A DNA stretch of 64,000 bases, taken from contig NW_003101680.1 of NCBI RefSeq assembly GCF_000003855.2, forward strand, positions 5,093,949 to 5,157,948. The letters are read 5' to 3'. Source of the DNA: Blastomyces gilchristii SLH14081 (Eukaryota; Ascomycota; Eurotiomycetes; Onygenales; Ajellomycetaceae). The position numbers and the translations under genes are program-made. Below the pieces are notes generated by a model. It saw only the letters and a list, made by a program, of their open reading frames with translations, was not told the DNA's origin and did no database searches. Position 1 is the stretch's first letter. The number at the start of each line of letters is the position of its first letter. Positions 34,220-48,065 of the stretch are shown in pieces.

Positions 34220-35429
34220 CTATATCTGATCAATTTCCTCCTCTTCATATTCAGATATTTCTGAATTCAGTCATTTTCTTGTAGCTGCTTGAGTTTCTGA
34301 TAGAAAGTCTATTAAGTATTTAATTCCTGTCTCAGTTGAGAATAAGAATCTCATATTTAATTGATTTAGATCATACTTCTCTTTCAATCTAACTCTGAGA
34401 CTGTTGTATAATGCACAGTGCATTACAATATGCTCAGGATTCTCATTTGCATTGCAGAATGAGCATTCTATTGAATCAAATCTATCATTAAATCTTTGCA
34501 TATAAGATTTGAAATAGTCATCTTCTAGTTTCAGCTGTATTATAGATGAGAATATTTTCTTTTTACATTTAATTGAACAAGATTTTCACTTTGATTTTGT
34601 CTCAAATCTTGAATAATATATACTCTTCTTTTATTTCTGCCAGCTTTCATTTCACTTATCTAAACAAGATTCTTTTATCTTTCTCTTTATAAAAGATCAG
34701 AACATAATTTTTTGAATAGATCTGCTTAATTCTGAACTCTTTTTTACAGCTGAATCAGTCAATTCATTGTTATGAATATTCATATGAGCAGGAACTCAGT
34801 GTAGATGAATTATCAGCTTTGATATTCTTTTCTTTTGAATTTTTAAAATGAAGTTTAAAGTCAGTTTAAGATTTATTTGATTATTATGAATCTGACTATT
34901 TCTAAGTGTTTTTAAAGTAGCTTAACTATCAGAGAATATTTATAACTCTTTCAAATCATTTTCTCTTTTATAAGATTTTATTTCAATGAGTTTGAAAGCT
35001 TTCATTATTACAAATAGTTCAGCATTAAAGACTTCAGATTCACAGTCTAAATTTCTGAAATCTGAGATAAAATTGATATTATCTTCAGTATAAGCAATGT
35101 CTGCATTTAATCTATTCAAATTCTTATTTTTTGAGCTCTCTGAATAAATCAGAATAGAGTCTTTTATATTGATTGTAGAAATTCTCTTTAAATGCTGTTT
35201 ATATTATTTCTCTTTAAATAGTTTACTTATTTACAAGTCTATAAGAGATTCAAGCTTTTCTCTTCAGAGAGATATCTTCTCATGATCAACTTTTTCAATA
35301 TTTAAAGAAGAAAATTAATTTTTAATCAGTGAGTATAGTCTGTATAGTTGAGAAGACATTTTTCTTGAAGAATTATTTTCATTCTAATCAAGAAATCTAT
35401 TTCAATACAGTTCATTTTCAGAGTTAATT

Positions 35430-35598
35430 TGTGGTTCGGAAGAATGTACGACCGTCGGATAATAACGCGGCCGCTTCCGAACTTGCTTACGAATGTAAAG
35501 GGGGCCATAGCAGCCACTAATTAATTTAGCGTATGATATATAAGAAGCCGGCGTATGCCTGTAATCGTATGCTGGCAGAAAGGAACCTTTGAATCACA
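35430..35598 (+). repeat. 5' LTR of Gypsy-2
   Basis: 169 bp, TGTGGTTCGG to TTTGAATCACA. GC-rich and only lightly mutated. Confidence 0.9.
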
Positions 35599-36014
35599 TC
35601 TGATAGCATGTCTAAAAGCTAGTGAGGAGCGCAGGCTCCTCCAGGATGTGATAATTCTGTCTATGAAGTGATTTATAGTTATCATGCCAGTGTGGTCCTA
35701 GAATGCCTCAAAAGATAGTGTATGAAGAGTGGTGAGTGAAAGAGCATCTGATTGATGCTGCTTTGCTTGTTGAGGGAAAAACTTCACACTCAGATGAATG
35801 CCATGTATGAGATGTGAACAGATGAGGTGTGAGAAAGAGGATGAAAGCAGTGAACCAGATTCAAAGAAGATCACTCTTCACCCAGAGGGATAAAAGAAGG
35901 GGGTGGCCACCACTGAAGTTATATGATAATAACAGAAATCATATAATGATATAGCAATATAATGATATAGTGATATAATGATAGACATTATACAATCAAT
36001 AAGAAATCACTGAA
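35599..36014 (+). other. Gypsy-2 leader with likely tRNA-Met primer site
   Basis: Two bases after the LTR comes TGATAGCAT (35601-35609). It matches TGGTAGCGC, the complement of an initiator tRNA-Met 3' end, if GG-to-GA and CG-to-CA/TG changes are allowed. The leader is GC-richer than the genes around it and ends in short repeats of ATAATGATAT (35940-35985). Non-coding. Confidence 0.6.
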
Positions 36015-37490
36015 ATGAATATCTTCTCTAGTCAATATAAACAACACTCTTCTCTGCTATCTGAATCAGAAGATATGCAGAACCTCTCAGAGAGTTTACT
36101 TAAAGCAGTAAGAAAAGTGATTAAAACTGCTGAACTGAAATCAAAGCTCTGTATATGTATAAGAATTCTAAATGAGATTGAGGTCTTGTGTATGCAGTGA
36201 CAGGCTGAGATAGAAGCTAAATAACAATTAGCATTCACAGTGAATCAAGTATTCACTATGAAGAGCTTTATCAATGCAATCATCATCATTAATAAGAATA
36301 GAGAAAACCAGGTCTTAGACCTGCAGCAGAAGATTAAACATTTACACAGATAGATAACTACACTGAATCTGAAGATCTTATCACAATTGTTCATGATCTC
36401 TTCAGAAGTGTATACATTATCAGAGATCACTGTACAGAATGAGAATCTGAGTATGAAATATATTAAGCTAAGAGATCTGTCAGAATCATTAAGCTTCAAT
36501 AATAACTGATAAAATAATGCTGTAATCAGCTAGCTAAGTTAGATACAATTATATTATTGAATTAAATATGAACTCACAGACAGACAGTTAACAGAATTTT
36601 AACAAGTCTTAAGATCTACTGTATTTCTACACAGAAAAGCAAAGTCATTATAAATAACTAGTAAAAAGATAAATCTCACAGACTTAGAGTAATATTCATT
36701 CTCATGAATATGAAATAAGTTTTTCAAATGAATCTTACACAACTTTGAGAAAGTGAATATATAAGATAAGTGTTATAAATACTTCACTGAGTGTAGATAA
36801 GTAAGTGATCTTATATTATACTTTACTCACTTCAGCTTACACTATCTTATATTGAATGAAAAGCTTTTAACATCTTTCTATTTACAGATCTTTATTTATG
36901 ATCTTACACCTGAGTTAAGAGTGAAATGAAAATGCTTAATCTTGTAATCAGACACAGTGAAAGAAGTGTATAACATTCTCATTATACAGAAATAAGCAAG
37001 TCAATTGTAATAGAAAATACTGTAATTGAGTATATCTCAGTGAAGAACAGATAATCAGACTTCTATAATACAAGTTATACATCTGAATGCAATGAATTTA
37101 GATCTGAATGCTATTATTAAAGCACTGAATTCCTTAAAAAAGAGATTCTCTGAGTGAAAATCTTGATATTATGAGTATTAAGCTTGCTTCAACTGCAGAT
37201 ATTAAAATCATGATATAAAAGATTACACACAGCATGCACAGTTAAGAGAAGCAAGAGAGTTAAAAAACTAGCAGAATCAGTGAGCTCAGAGATACTCACT
37301 GATATTCTATAGAAAGTCTTCAAAGTGAAAGAGATACTTATGTTAGATAACTCTCTGAATTCTGCAAATATCAAGAGAAAGCAGACTTGTAAATAGAGTG
37401 TAAGTGAGAATAATGAAGTGAACACTTGTCTCAATACCTTGAGACCTGAAATATTAATGTATAAGAGACACTTGAGTAAGAATTGAGAGA
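36015..37490 (+). pseudogene. Gypsy-2 gag, broken
   Basis: Starts near ATG 36015; the first 61 codons are open. Downstream the frame continues with many stops. The N-terminal part is Ser/Glu/Lys-rich and predicted helical; a clear zinc knuckle was not found. Assigned as gag by position before the protease. The antisense open stretches at 36032, 36245 and 37189 are shadows. Confidence 0.6.
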
Positions 37491-40400
37491 TGACTGTAAA
37501 AGTGTTAGCAGACACAGAAGCTTCTATACAATATATTAATAATTATATAATTCAAAGACTGAAAGAGATTCACTGAGTGAAGAGTTTCTGATATATAAGA
37601 TTATCTAATAACTGATATTTAATATTATCTGTAAGAGTAAGAGTTCTCTTACACTTTGAAGAATGATCTTGCTATATTTGAGTGTGAGAGCTACAGAACA
37701 TGAAATACAATCTTATTCTCAGACTCAATTGATTTCAAAGATTCAATCTGCAGATTCAATGATGTACATGTCATATATAGTTGACTGATAGAAAGAAAAT
37801 AGTTCATACAATTCTATCAACTGATATAAGAAGAACATTTCACATCTCTGATATAGAAGAATTAAATCTGCTTACACATCAATAAGTAAAGAGAATGATT
37901 TGCAAGACCTCATCTGAAAGTATTCTGTATATCATATAAGACTCAGAAGCAGAGAAAACTAAGATAAAGAATATATGAGAGAACAAGTGTATGAAGAAGC
38001 TTCTGAAGAAGTATGAGAAGGTCTTTTGAATAGATCTTTTATCAGAATTGCTGCTGAAACAAGAATTCAAACATGAGATTGACATGAGGAACACAAAATC
38101 AGTCAATCAGAATGTGTACCCTCTATCACAAATATATCTTGAAGAATAGAAGTGTCAGATCACAGACCTTCTAGAACATGATCTCATACAATTCTCATCA
38201 AGCACATGAGGCTTTTCAGTTCTATTTATAAAAAAGACAGATAAGAAGTGATGAATGTGTATTAATTATCAAGCACTTAACAAGCTTATAATTAAGAATG
38301 AATATTCACTGTCATAGACTAAATAACAGTTGAATACAGTTGAAAATACCTGATATCTATCAAAGATCAATCTTCTCTCAGAATACTGGTAGATTCATAT
38401 AGATGAACTGTCAGTCCTGTAAACTGTGTTTAATATGCAATGAGAGAAGTTCAAATTCCTGATAATATCATTCAGTCTAATAAATACATCTGTTATCTTT
38501 TAAATAATGATGAATATAATTCTTTATAAACAGAATAAAATCTCATGTCTTATATATCTCAATGACATTCTAGTCTTTTCAAACTTATATGATAAATATC
38601 TGAAGTATCTTAATGAAGTGCTTATAACTCTGACAGAGTATAAGCTCTACATTAAATTAATAAAGTGTGTGTTTGAAATGAAAGAGTTAAAGTTCATAGA
38701 ATATGTAGTGAGTGATGACTGTATACATCTCATCTCAGAGAAATTGAATATCATAGTAAATTAGCTGTAGCTGAGAAATGTATATTATATATAACAGTTT
38801 CTTAAGTTAATCTCATATTACTGTAGATTTATCAAGAATTTTGTATAAATATCTGCATTACTCTTAGATCTCTTAAGAGAAATGAATACAAATCTGTGAA
38901 AGAAGAAGTTTCATTTAATTATCTGAAATACTGTGTGCAAAGAGGCTTTTCTCACACTGAGAGAATGTATAATAATATCTTCAGTGCTTATTTAATCAGA
39001 TTATAATAAATCTTTCTACATTGAGATGAACACATCTGAATGAGCTATTGAAGACACTCTTCTACAAATGAGTAAGAACAGCAAGCTGCATCTGATGATA
39101 TATAATGATAGAAAACTATCAGGCACTGAGCTTAATTACTCAGTGTATGAAAAGAAATTGCTAGTAATTAAACATGCACTGATATTATAAGATAGATATA
39201 TTAATAACAGATATATAATAACAGTGATCACAGATCATGAAAGTCTCATCTATCTATAATTAATAATAAAATCTTTCAAATGCTTAGCATGTTGAATCTC
39301 AGAGTTTTAAGTGTATAATCTTCATATTAAATACTGAAAGAGATCAGACACTGTGATGCCTGATATAATCAGTTACAGACTCAATTTCATAAGTGAGAGT
39401 CTCATGAATTAGATATAAGAAAAGTTCACATTAAATGCACTGAGAGAATGTAAGGAATCAGAATAAGTGAATACAATAATCTCTTGCTTAGAGAATAGTA
39501 AGATGTCAGATAACAAGTATTTTGTAAAAGTAGTAGAAGAGATACTTCTGAACTTCAAGCTGAGAAAATTAAAAAATGATGTTATGCTTTACTGTGATCT
39601 AGAATATGCAGAAGCTCTCTATCTAGAATATTCATTTAGATGCAACTTGATAACTTACATGTATAAGGAATTTGATCACTTAGAAAGTTCTGAACTCATG
39701 AGCATACTCAAATCAAGAGTATACTGACCAAGCATGGCTGAGAACATTCAGGTGTACACTCATGAGTGCCTGAATTATCAGATCATGAAAGAATCTAAGA
39801 AAGAGTTAGAATGTAAGAAAGCACATTATCAGATAAAGTATATAATACAACTGTTCAAATGATGAAGAGTAAATCTCATAGACATATCTGTAAATGTCAA
39901 ATGAAAATTGATGAATAATCACTGCTACTGATTACACTACTGGCTGATCAGTTGCAAAAGCAGTTTCAGAGATGACAGAGAAGATAGTGATGAAGTTTCT
40001 ATACAATGAGATCTATATCAACTATGAAATACTGTGTAAGATTCTAACTGATAACAGTGCAAACCTTGTAGAAGAAGTAGTGAGACATTTCATGAGTCAG
40101 TTATAGATAAGACATTGTAGAACAATGTCATATTATCTGCAGATAAACAGAAAAGTGAAACACTTAAATGAAATCTTGAGCAATATACTGATGAAATATC
40201 TAGTGAGTAAGTCTACAAGATTATAGAATAAATATCTCAGTCAGATGCTATTAGTCACATGAATTCAGCAGTATGCAGTCTCTAAGTGTTCATTATTCTA
40301 TCTGTTGTATGAATTGCATCTGCGCATCTCAGAGAATGCTTCAGAAAAGATGAGAAAGAGAATGACAGTTACAGATGCAGTAGTAGCAGTTGTGAACACA

Positions 40401-41055
40401 ACAGTCACAGACACAGAATCAAGATTAAAAGAGATCAGCCACACACATGTAAAAGCTAATAAGTTACTCCTGAACTGAGCAATTCAATTAAAAAGAATAT
40501 GAGACTCACTAGTTAAGAAATCAAGTCTTAAGATGAAAATATGAGTTCTTATATACAATGAGAGCTCTGAGAAGTTTCAATCTAGATGATTTGAGTCATA
40601 TAAAATACTTAAATCACATTCTCTGAGAATATACACATTGAAAGAACTAGAGAGACAGATCTTATATAACTTAATAAATAATTCATAACTTATAAAAGCA
40701 AAGATATAAGATCTGAGTGAATTATAATCATCTGCAGCACTATTGTCAGTATTGAAAAAGAAGAGACTTATAATTAAAAAGTCTTATGAAGTAAGAGAAA
40801 TCATAGATACTTATGAATCAGATAATCTCACTTATTCTGATCTTTTCACAATTATAAGAAAAGAATGAGAAGAAATGAAGAAATCAGATAAATATCACAC
40901 TTCAATAAGTGATGAGACTGTAGCTGATCATATGATAATACACTGCAGATAGTGAATGCAACACAGTAAAGAGCAGTCTCAAAGCAGTAGACTTGTATAT
41001 GAGTCAGATTGCAGAAGAAAAAGAAATTCAGAGTTGAATTCAACTGTTTACATCA
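37491..41055 (+). pseudogene. Gypsy-2 pol, broken
   Basis: The protease active site reads A-D-T-E-A-S at 37508-37525 (family DTGAS, Gly to Glu by GG-to-GA). RT is at about 38110-38760, with Y-L-N-D at 38555-38566 (expected YLDD). RNase H is at about 38995-39400, ending near a degraded ADxxS motif. Integrase is at about 39470-40430: H-L near the start of the zinc domain, S-R-V-Y before P-S-M-A-E-N-I-Q, then catalytic-core remnants. Two RT/integrase segments remain open (38507-38764 and 39467-39727) and recur in the inverted copy. Both copies have lost an RT aspartate. Confidence 0.82.
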
Positions 41056-41517
41056 GTTTAATCATGAAGATAACAGAGAATAAATCATCTGAAACATTCA
41101 CAGACATATGAGATCAAGTTATCTTAATTTCTGAGAACACTCAGAGATCAGATGAGATTAGTTTTAATAAGCTGTTCACTGTAATAATCTGAGCAGGTGA
41201 AGAGAGACAGTATAATATATGAGATAGAATTATAAAAGATGAAAGCTGCTGAATCTAGTCACTGAACACTGTATTATATAAAGATTATGTAAGAGTAGTG
41301 ACTAGCAGATAAAGAAAAAGTGTAAGAAAAGAAAAGAAATAATGAATTGATCATCAACTGTAAGAGTTAGCTGTAAAAGACAAATATTATTATACATATC
41401 TCATTCATTTTCATATATTACATGTTAATCTATTTCCAACACCATGTCATCTGAAAAACATCAAAAATAAAGAAAATCTCAAAACTCAAGATCAGTAAGA
41501 GATTTGAGAGCTGTAAG

Positions 41518-42909
41518 CTACTCTTGTAATAACACTGTGTATGTCTCTGATTCCTCTATCACTCTGTGTATGATATTAATGTCATTTATTGCAAGATTGG
41601 CTGGAATGTCAATATAGAAATGCATATACATACAGATAGAAAAATTGAAGAAGAGTGTGAGATCTGCAGGATCCGAAGTCAGAACAGAGAAGACAGAGAT
41701 GAAAGAAATAAAAGAAGAAGAAGATGCAGAACTGAATAAATAATAGTGAGAGTTACTCAGAGCTGAACACTTACAACTCAGTGTACACACAATCTTTCTC
41801 ACAGAGAAGAGAGAGAAAGTAACAGAAGAAGCTTAAGAGTGAGAGAAGAGAGTCTCAGCAGTATTATCATCTTTGATTAAAATGATCTCTGATACTGAAG
41901 CAACTAAGAACTATTATTAGTGTATAAAAATCACAAAATCAGAGATAAAAATAGTTATCAAATAAACACTCACTGATCTTAGAGTTGTACATGCAATTAT
42001 AACACACACAAGGCTTCTCAGAAAGAGAGAGAGAGACACAGAGAAATACAGAAAGTAGAATACAGTATATGAACAGCTTATTCTCATAATAACATCTCAG
42101 ACAAGGTGTATAAGTCTTACATCTATAAGTGTAAAAGAGTATGATATCTGTATTCTCATTTCTAAAAACACAGATATCTTTCATCTGCATTACAAAGTCA
42201 GATGATAGATATCAGAGAATAGACTGATACAGATCTATTATTCTGAAGAAATTTATCAGAGTAGATATCTCTGCAATATTAAACTTTACAGTTATAAAAA
42301 GTTTCTTAATATCTGTGAATGTTATAACTTCATACACAGTAAAATCTATAATGATTTTCTCTAAAAACAGGAAAATCAGTGTCAGAAAGAAAAGATGAAA
42401 AAGAAAAAAAACTTATAATTTTAACACTGTTGAGAAGAGAAGTGATTCTCTGATATGAATGAACAATTGTCTTATTATAAATATTTAAAATGAATGTAAT
42501 AATTGACATTCATGACTGAGCTTCAGATAGTTATGTTATACACAGTTTTTATACAATAAATTATTCTGAGAGTCAGCAAGAAGAGCAGGAGTATATATAC
42601 TGAGAAATATGATTTATTAAGTCTATACAACATCTTCTTGAAACAGGGAGAGCTGATAACAAAAGCAGAGACAGTAAAACCAGAAGTAGTGAGAGTGAGG
42701 GTCATAGAAACAGGGGTAGCAGAAGCGGGAGAACCAGACATAGAGGCAGATATAGAAGATTAAGAGAGAGCAGCAGAGAAAGAAACAGAGAGAGCAGAGA
42801 GAAATATGAGAGACTCAGTCACACATGATATGAATAATTTCTTCATTATTACATTCTTCAAGTTCTTAATCAATGATTCAACATTGAGTTCACTATTATC
42901 AGTAGACAT
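41518..42909 (-). pseudogene. Antisense cysteine-motif frame inside Gypsy-2
   Basis: On the strand opposite to pol, between integrase and the 3' LTR. From the right: a Ser/Thr-rich N-terminal part (42909-42523), then a frame with P-C-L-R-C and two further Cys groups (C-x2-C, then C) at about 42115-41965, then 94 open codons ending at 41518 with an acidic, helical-looking end. The three pieces are not all in one frame, so introns or frameshifts are needed. The inverted copy shows the same layout at about 57280-59076. The start is uncertain. The spaced C-x2-C pairs suggest metal binding. It could instead be chance open frame. Confidence 0.45.
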
Positions 42910-43382
42910 GAATCTGTCAACACATGAAGATTCTATATGAATAAAAAAAAAAACATATCAGTATCTGCATTCATATAAAATTGTGTCAGAAAACACAATC
43001 AGAAGCTCACTGAGAAGAAAAAACAGTTAAGAGTGTATAAGAAGATGAAGAAGATATATTATTCATGATAATACATTCTGATGATTGTTAGAAGATAAAC
43101 AAGTTCTGGCTATATTTCACAATATGTTATACTTACTATTAATGAACTGTCTGATATGAGTACTACAATGACACTTGTTATGAAAACAGGGAATCATTGC
43201 CAGGAACATGTACAATATGATAGATAGACAGATAGAAAGAGTTGAACAGAAGAAAGAAGTAGAAATCTTAGATGAGATAATAGTATTTGATAATAATAAT
43301 GATGAAGAAGATGATTGAAGAATGAGAAAAGTTAGTGAATGAGTAATATAATATAGTGAAAGTTTCTTTGTAAGAGTGTATG

Positions 43383-43504
43383 TGAGACACTAGCTGAATC
43401 AGAAATAGGTCACAGAATCATGAACACTAGTGGCACACTAATCCGCATGAAGCTAGGGTGAATATCATGATCACATGAGTGTGACTGAATCTGGTAAGAG
43501 AGAA
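43383..43504 (+). other. Gypsy-2 pre-LTR region and polypurine tract
   Basis: About 120 bp of moderately GC-rich non-coding sequence ending GGTAAGAGAGAA directly before the 3' LTR, a plausible polypurine tract. In the inverted copy this segment is present twice in tandem (56595-56830). Confidence 0.6.
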
Positions 43505-43673
43505 TGTGATTCAGAAGAACATACAACTGTTGAATAATAACACAGCCACTTCTGAACTTGCTTATGAATGTAAAGGGGGCCATAGCGGCCACTAATTAAT
43601 TTAGCGTACGATATATAAGAAGCCGGCGTACGCCTGTAATCATACGCTGGTAGAAAGGAACCTTTGAATCACA
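43505..43673 (+). repeat. 3' LTR of Gypsy-2
   Basis: 169 bp, TGTGATTCAGAAG to TTTGAATCACA, then AATT. Slightly more mutated than the 5' LTR. Confidence 0.9.
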
Positions 43674-46459
43674 AATTGATAAAAATAAAGAAGGGACTCT
43701 TTCTCTGATTATATAATTTAAGCTCATCTTTATAACTCTCAGAGTACAGTTTATACAGGTCTTTTCAAATCTAATAGCAGAAGGGAGAATTGAAGCTTCA
43801 ATTTCTATTGCTTTAATAGAAGATGATTTGAATGCTCTGAGAATTCTTCTCAAAGCTCTGTTTTACAGACTTTGAAAGAGTTCAGTGAAATTTGCTTGAT
43901 TATTTCATTAAACTTGAACTTTATAATCAGCTACTGAGATAATACAGGTTATATATAACTGTCTCATAGCCTGAAAGAATAGATCTCTCTCTGTATTTGA
44001 TAGTCTGATGATATTATTCAATAGTTCTTCTGTCTTGATAGTTCTTTATTGAATATGATATTTAAAATTCTACTTGGACTTTAATCATACTTCTAACTAT
44101 TTGACATTTAAACTGGGTTTAATCTCTCTATTTAAAAGCGTTAGAGATAGTTCTTTCTCATTGAATCTAGAAAAGAAATGAATTAACTCAGTTTTATTCA
44201 TATTAAATTGAATTTAATTGATATCTGCTCTAACAAAGATTTTCTTTACTGCTTTTTCAATCATTTTCAAATTCTCTTTAATAGTTTTTGAGCTGTAGAC
44301 TAGATCAATATCATTCATATAACTCAGAGATTGCACTATTTTCATATCTCTATTTTTGAATAGATATGCAGTGTATATTGTAAATAAAATAAGTGAGATT
44401 GAAGATTCTTACAGTACTTTTATTTTTATCTCAGTCTTGTCTTATTTCATTTCATCAAAGAATAGTTGTATAATTCTTTTAGATATAAAACAGTTAACTC
44501 ATTTTATTAGAGAAAGTGACAGTTTTAACATCTTCAAAGTCTGAATTAACTTTGACTTTAAAACATAATCAAATGTTTCTTTTATATCAATAAAAACTGC
44601 AGTTGAGACCAGATCTTCATGCTTTGTTATTTGAATATCATGAATAACTGAGAGAACAGTGTCAATTGTAGAACATTGTTTTCTATCTCTTATTTATTCA
44701 CTGAATAAAAGAGAATTATTAATAGAGCTTATAAAAGATAGTTAAGTAGCTATTATCTTTTCTAAAACCTTTTCTAGACAGTTCAATAGAGATATTACTC
44801 TATATAACTTAGAAATTAAAGTTTTTCTATTAGATTTTATAAGAATCACTTCAGTGGCTTCTCTTCAGTATTCAGAATAATATTCATTTTTCAAGACATT
44901 GAAAAAGAGCTCAAGACATTCATTCTTTAAGTTGAAGTATGTATTTTGAATAATCAAGTGATTGATTGAATCAGATCCTGCAGTCATTTTAACTGAACTT
45001 GAGAAGATAGCTGACTCTAATTCATCTTATGTATGCTCAGATCATTCTCAGTCATTTTCATTAATATAGTTATAAAGTTATATATTCTCTTTCTCTGAAT
45101 CTGAATCTGATAAGTTTTAATAGAGAATTCTTATAAAAGCTTGACATTTTTTCTTAAAAGAGTTTGCTGTATATAATTCATTCTGAAACTCATATTCTAA
45201 GACTGACAGTTTTGCTACACTTCTTGTTTTAGTATAGTTAAATGCTTTGAAAACTTTCTTTTCTTATACTTCTTCAAGAAATTTATTTCAGCAGTCTGTT
45301 TTAACTCTTTTAATATCTGCAAAATATTCATTTCTGACAGCTTTGAACTCTTTATTAAATATTTTATTATTCTTTCAATCTCTTCTAACAGTAGTTAATT
45401 GTTTTCTTTTAGATGTAATATTCTCATTTTATCAAGATTTTGAATACTCAGAAGAGTTTCTCTTTGAAATATTATCTCTAATACTTGTTAGAATAATAGA
45501 TGTAATAAGCTTCACTCTATTCTTAAGTATTTCATTTGAGATATCTTGATCAGGATTTCAATATAGCTCATTCTATCTTTCAGATTTTAACATTTTTATA
45601 CTTTCTTCAACTACTTTTCAATCAGCTTTTTCAAAGTTGAACTGATTAGAGAGAAGAGGATTTTCACTCATTTGTTTTTCACTCAGTTCAATATTAAATT
45701 GAATAATCTCATGATCTGATTCTGATGTCTCATATAAATCAATAAATCAGTTTTCAAGTCTTTATTTCATTAGATTTTATGATATCAAGATTAGATCTAT
45801 AATAGATTTCTGTTTCATGTCTTTTCTAAAGAATGTTTATTAATCAGACTTGTTAACTAAATCTATTAAATACTCAAAGATTCATTTAATTAGATTATCA
45901 GCTCTTACTGCTCTTTTACATTCTGAATTTTATCACAAATGATGTGTATTGAAATCTTCTGCAATTATAGAGTTTCTTAATGAAGTTATATTCAGAAATT
46001 CTCTTTTAATTATTCAGATATTGTTATTTTTCTTCAATGACTTTTCATTATAAATATTTATAAGCTGTATAGTATTAAACTTATTCTATTTATCTATAAT
46101 ATTATTCATCAGAATATCAGGGTCAGACATAATATCAAATCTTAGATTAAATTAATATCTTGATCTCTTTCTTTCATAGATCACTACTCTTGACTTTATC
46201 TCAGACTTTTGAGATAGAAAGCAGTAGTAGCTTGAATGAGAAATGATGTATTTTTTCTCAGTATCAAAATTCAATTCCTGAAGTAGTATAAAATCAACTT
46301 TTAGTTCAAATGCAATTTGAATATAAGAATAAATACAATTTGAGTTGCTATTCACATTATTTTGAATAAATATGATTTTTAAAGAGTTTTTAAATATTTT
46401 TTGTTGTTTTTATTGTATATTCATACTAAAAGAGAGCAGAGATAGAGTAGAATCTAATC

Positions 46460-48052
46460 ACTATTATCAGATAGTAGATTATAACTATTTTGAAAAGTAG
46501 GAATCTCAACTGCTTACATTATATCTAGTTTATTATCAGAGTCATTTCTCAATTCTCTAATCATAACAGAAGTTTGAGAATTCAAATTCTACTTATATTT
46601 ACCTGAAGAATTGAAGTTTAAAGATTTAGATAGTTGAGAGTTTCTTCTTTTTAAGCTTGCAGTTGTGAGTTTACTGACTTGACTCTTCTCTTCAGTTCTA
46701 GATTCACTTTGAGCATCATCTTTTCTTCAGTTCTTTTGAGTTCTTGAAGTAAATATAGATTTCTTTGTGCTAGATGCATGTTTTTCTTTGCAATTAGAGC
46801 ACTTAAGCAGAGTGTATTATCATATTTCATCTCTTTTTAAGCATGTTTCATATTTATACTCACTAGTTTTATAATCTCTGACACAGAATGCACATTTTCA
46901 GTCTCTAAAATAACAGATTATAAAGTATTTATATCTTTGACAGTTTAAACACTGTGTTTAAGCTTTGAGATTCATTCTTGAGTCTTTGTATTTATGAACT
47001 CTCATTTTCAAATCTACTACTCTTACTTCAGAGAGATCTGACTGTTTAAGTATCTTTATATATACTAGAACAGAGACATTTCTTCTGCTTTATCTGAACT
47101 TAATTGAATTTAGTTATACAGGCTCTTTTCTCAGTTAAATAGAGTTATATTCTTCTAATTCATTTTGAAGAAATAGCATTTCTTCTTCACAGTCAAAAAT
47201 TTCAACTGAGATATTATGAAGAATGAATTTGTCTCACTTTTTATCTCTGTCAGATAGAATTATTATGTTTAATAATAATTCTACTACTGATTTTCAGAGA
47301 TTCTCATTCTGACTAAGAAATTCTGTACTGAATTGAGACATTGTAGTCAGAATAATGAAGTTTTTAAAGAAGAATAACTTAATTGAAGCTATAACTGATT
47401 TTTGAACTTTAATATCAGTTATTAACTGAGAAAAGAACTGCTGATTAATTTCATTTCTGATTCTGAAAATAAGATTTGAGTTTAGCTTGATTCTTTGCAG
47501 AATATTCTGATTTGAGACTTTGAGAATAAGTCTTCTATTTCTGAAGATTTGAAAGTTTTTCTCTTTTTACATTTTGTTCTTTACTTTTCTATGAATAGAA
47601 GTATGAGCAGTATTCTTATCAGTTTTCTCAGAATTTTAAGCTGATTTTGAGATAGCAGGTTTAGAGACAGCAGATTCAGCTGCTTGAGTATATATTTTCT
47701 TCTAATTTAAAGAAGAAGAAGAAGTAGAAAAAGAAGAAGAGTAAAATGAAGAGTCAGTGATTGTACTAGGAATTTTCAATGTTTTTTGAACTGTGCTTGA
47801 AATTCTAAGTTTGGACTTGATCATCTTCTATAGTTATCTACTCTGAGTATGAAGAATTAACAGAACTTCTTCATTCATCTCACTCAGACACTGCTTTTCA
47901 AGAATCTTACTTACTGTTTCAAGTTCTTATATTTCAAGAACTTGTTATTTCTCTATTTCTTCTTTCTTTCTTCTCTTCAGAATTTTGATCTCAGAAACAG
48001 CATTTGAGAAAGCATCTTTTTTCACATTAACTGAGTGTATTTTTGAACTCAT
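46460..48052 (-). pseudogene. LINE ORF1 with CCHC knuckles, broken
   Basis: Starts at ATG 48052 (Met-Ser-Ser-Lys). Lys/Glu- and Ser-rich, with predicted coiled and disordered parts. Three zinc-knuckle-like groups are at 46790-46952: C-L-N-C-Q-R at 46941-46952, C-A-F-C, and C-S-N-C-K-E-K-H at 46790-46801; some metal ligands are lost. This is the RNA-binding protein of Tad/I-type LINEs. In-frame stops; its end near 46460 is approximate. Confidence 0.7.
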
Positions 48053-48065
48053 TGTTCTCACTCAA

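Larger units (their letters stand above)
35430..43673 (+). mobile_element. Full-length Ty3/Gypsy family 2, inserted in the LINE
   Basis: 8,244 bp between two 169-bp LTRs (35430-35598 and 43505-43673). The LTRs have 8-bp inverted ends TGTGATTC/GAATCACA. The flanking LINE bases AATT (35426-35429 and 43674-43677) are the likely 4-bp target duplication, and the LINE frame reads on across the site once the element is removed. Gag, protease, RT, RNase H and integrase are on the plus strand. An extra region of about 2 kb follows integrase. An inverted second copy is at 56410-64000. Confidence 0.9.
34220..46424 (-). pseudogene. LINE ORF2 (endonuclease, RT, RNase H), split and broken
   Basis: Runs from ATG 46424 to stop TAG at 34220, with Gypsy-2 inserted between 43674 and 35429. 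The APE-type endonuclease is at about 46355-45640: I-L-L-Q-E near 46270 and D-F-N-T-H-H-L near 45950 (family GDFNxHHxxW). RT is at about 45400-44000, active site Y-M-N-D at 44310-44321 (expected YxDD). RNase H is at about 35080-34740, with V-P-A-H and N-E-L-T-D. A C-terminal zinc motif C-x2-C-x7-H-x4-C is at about 34400-34460. ORF2 copies RNA at nicked target DNA. Scattered stops; dead. Confidence 0.82.

Noticed and set aside
35326..35517. Minus-strand frame 'MAAMAPFTF' (also 43410-43592)
   Set aside because: Reads backwards through the Gypsy-2 LTR into the LINE or internal region; a chimera of unrelated sequences.
36032..38106. Antisense open frames in Gypsy-2 gag and pol
   Set aside because: The sense strand carries recognisable protease and RT motifs here; the antisense stretches have none, unlike 41518-42909.
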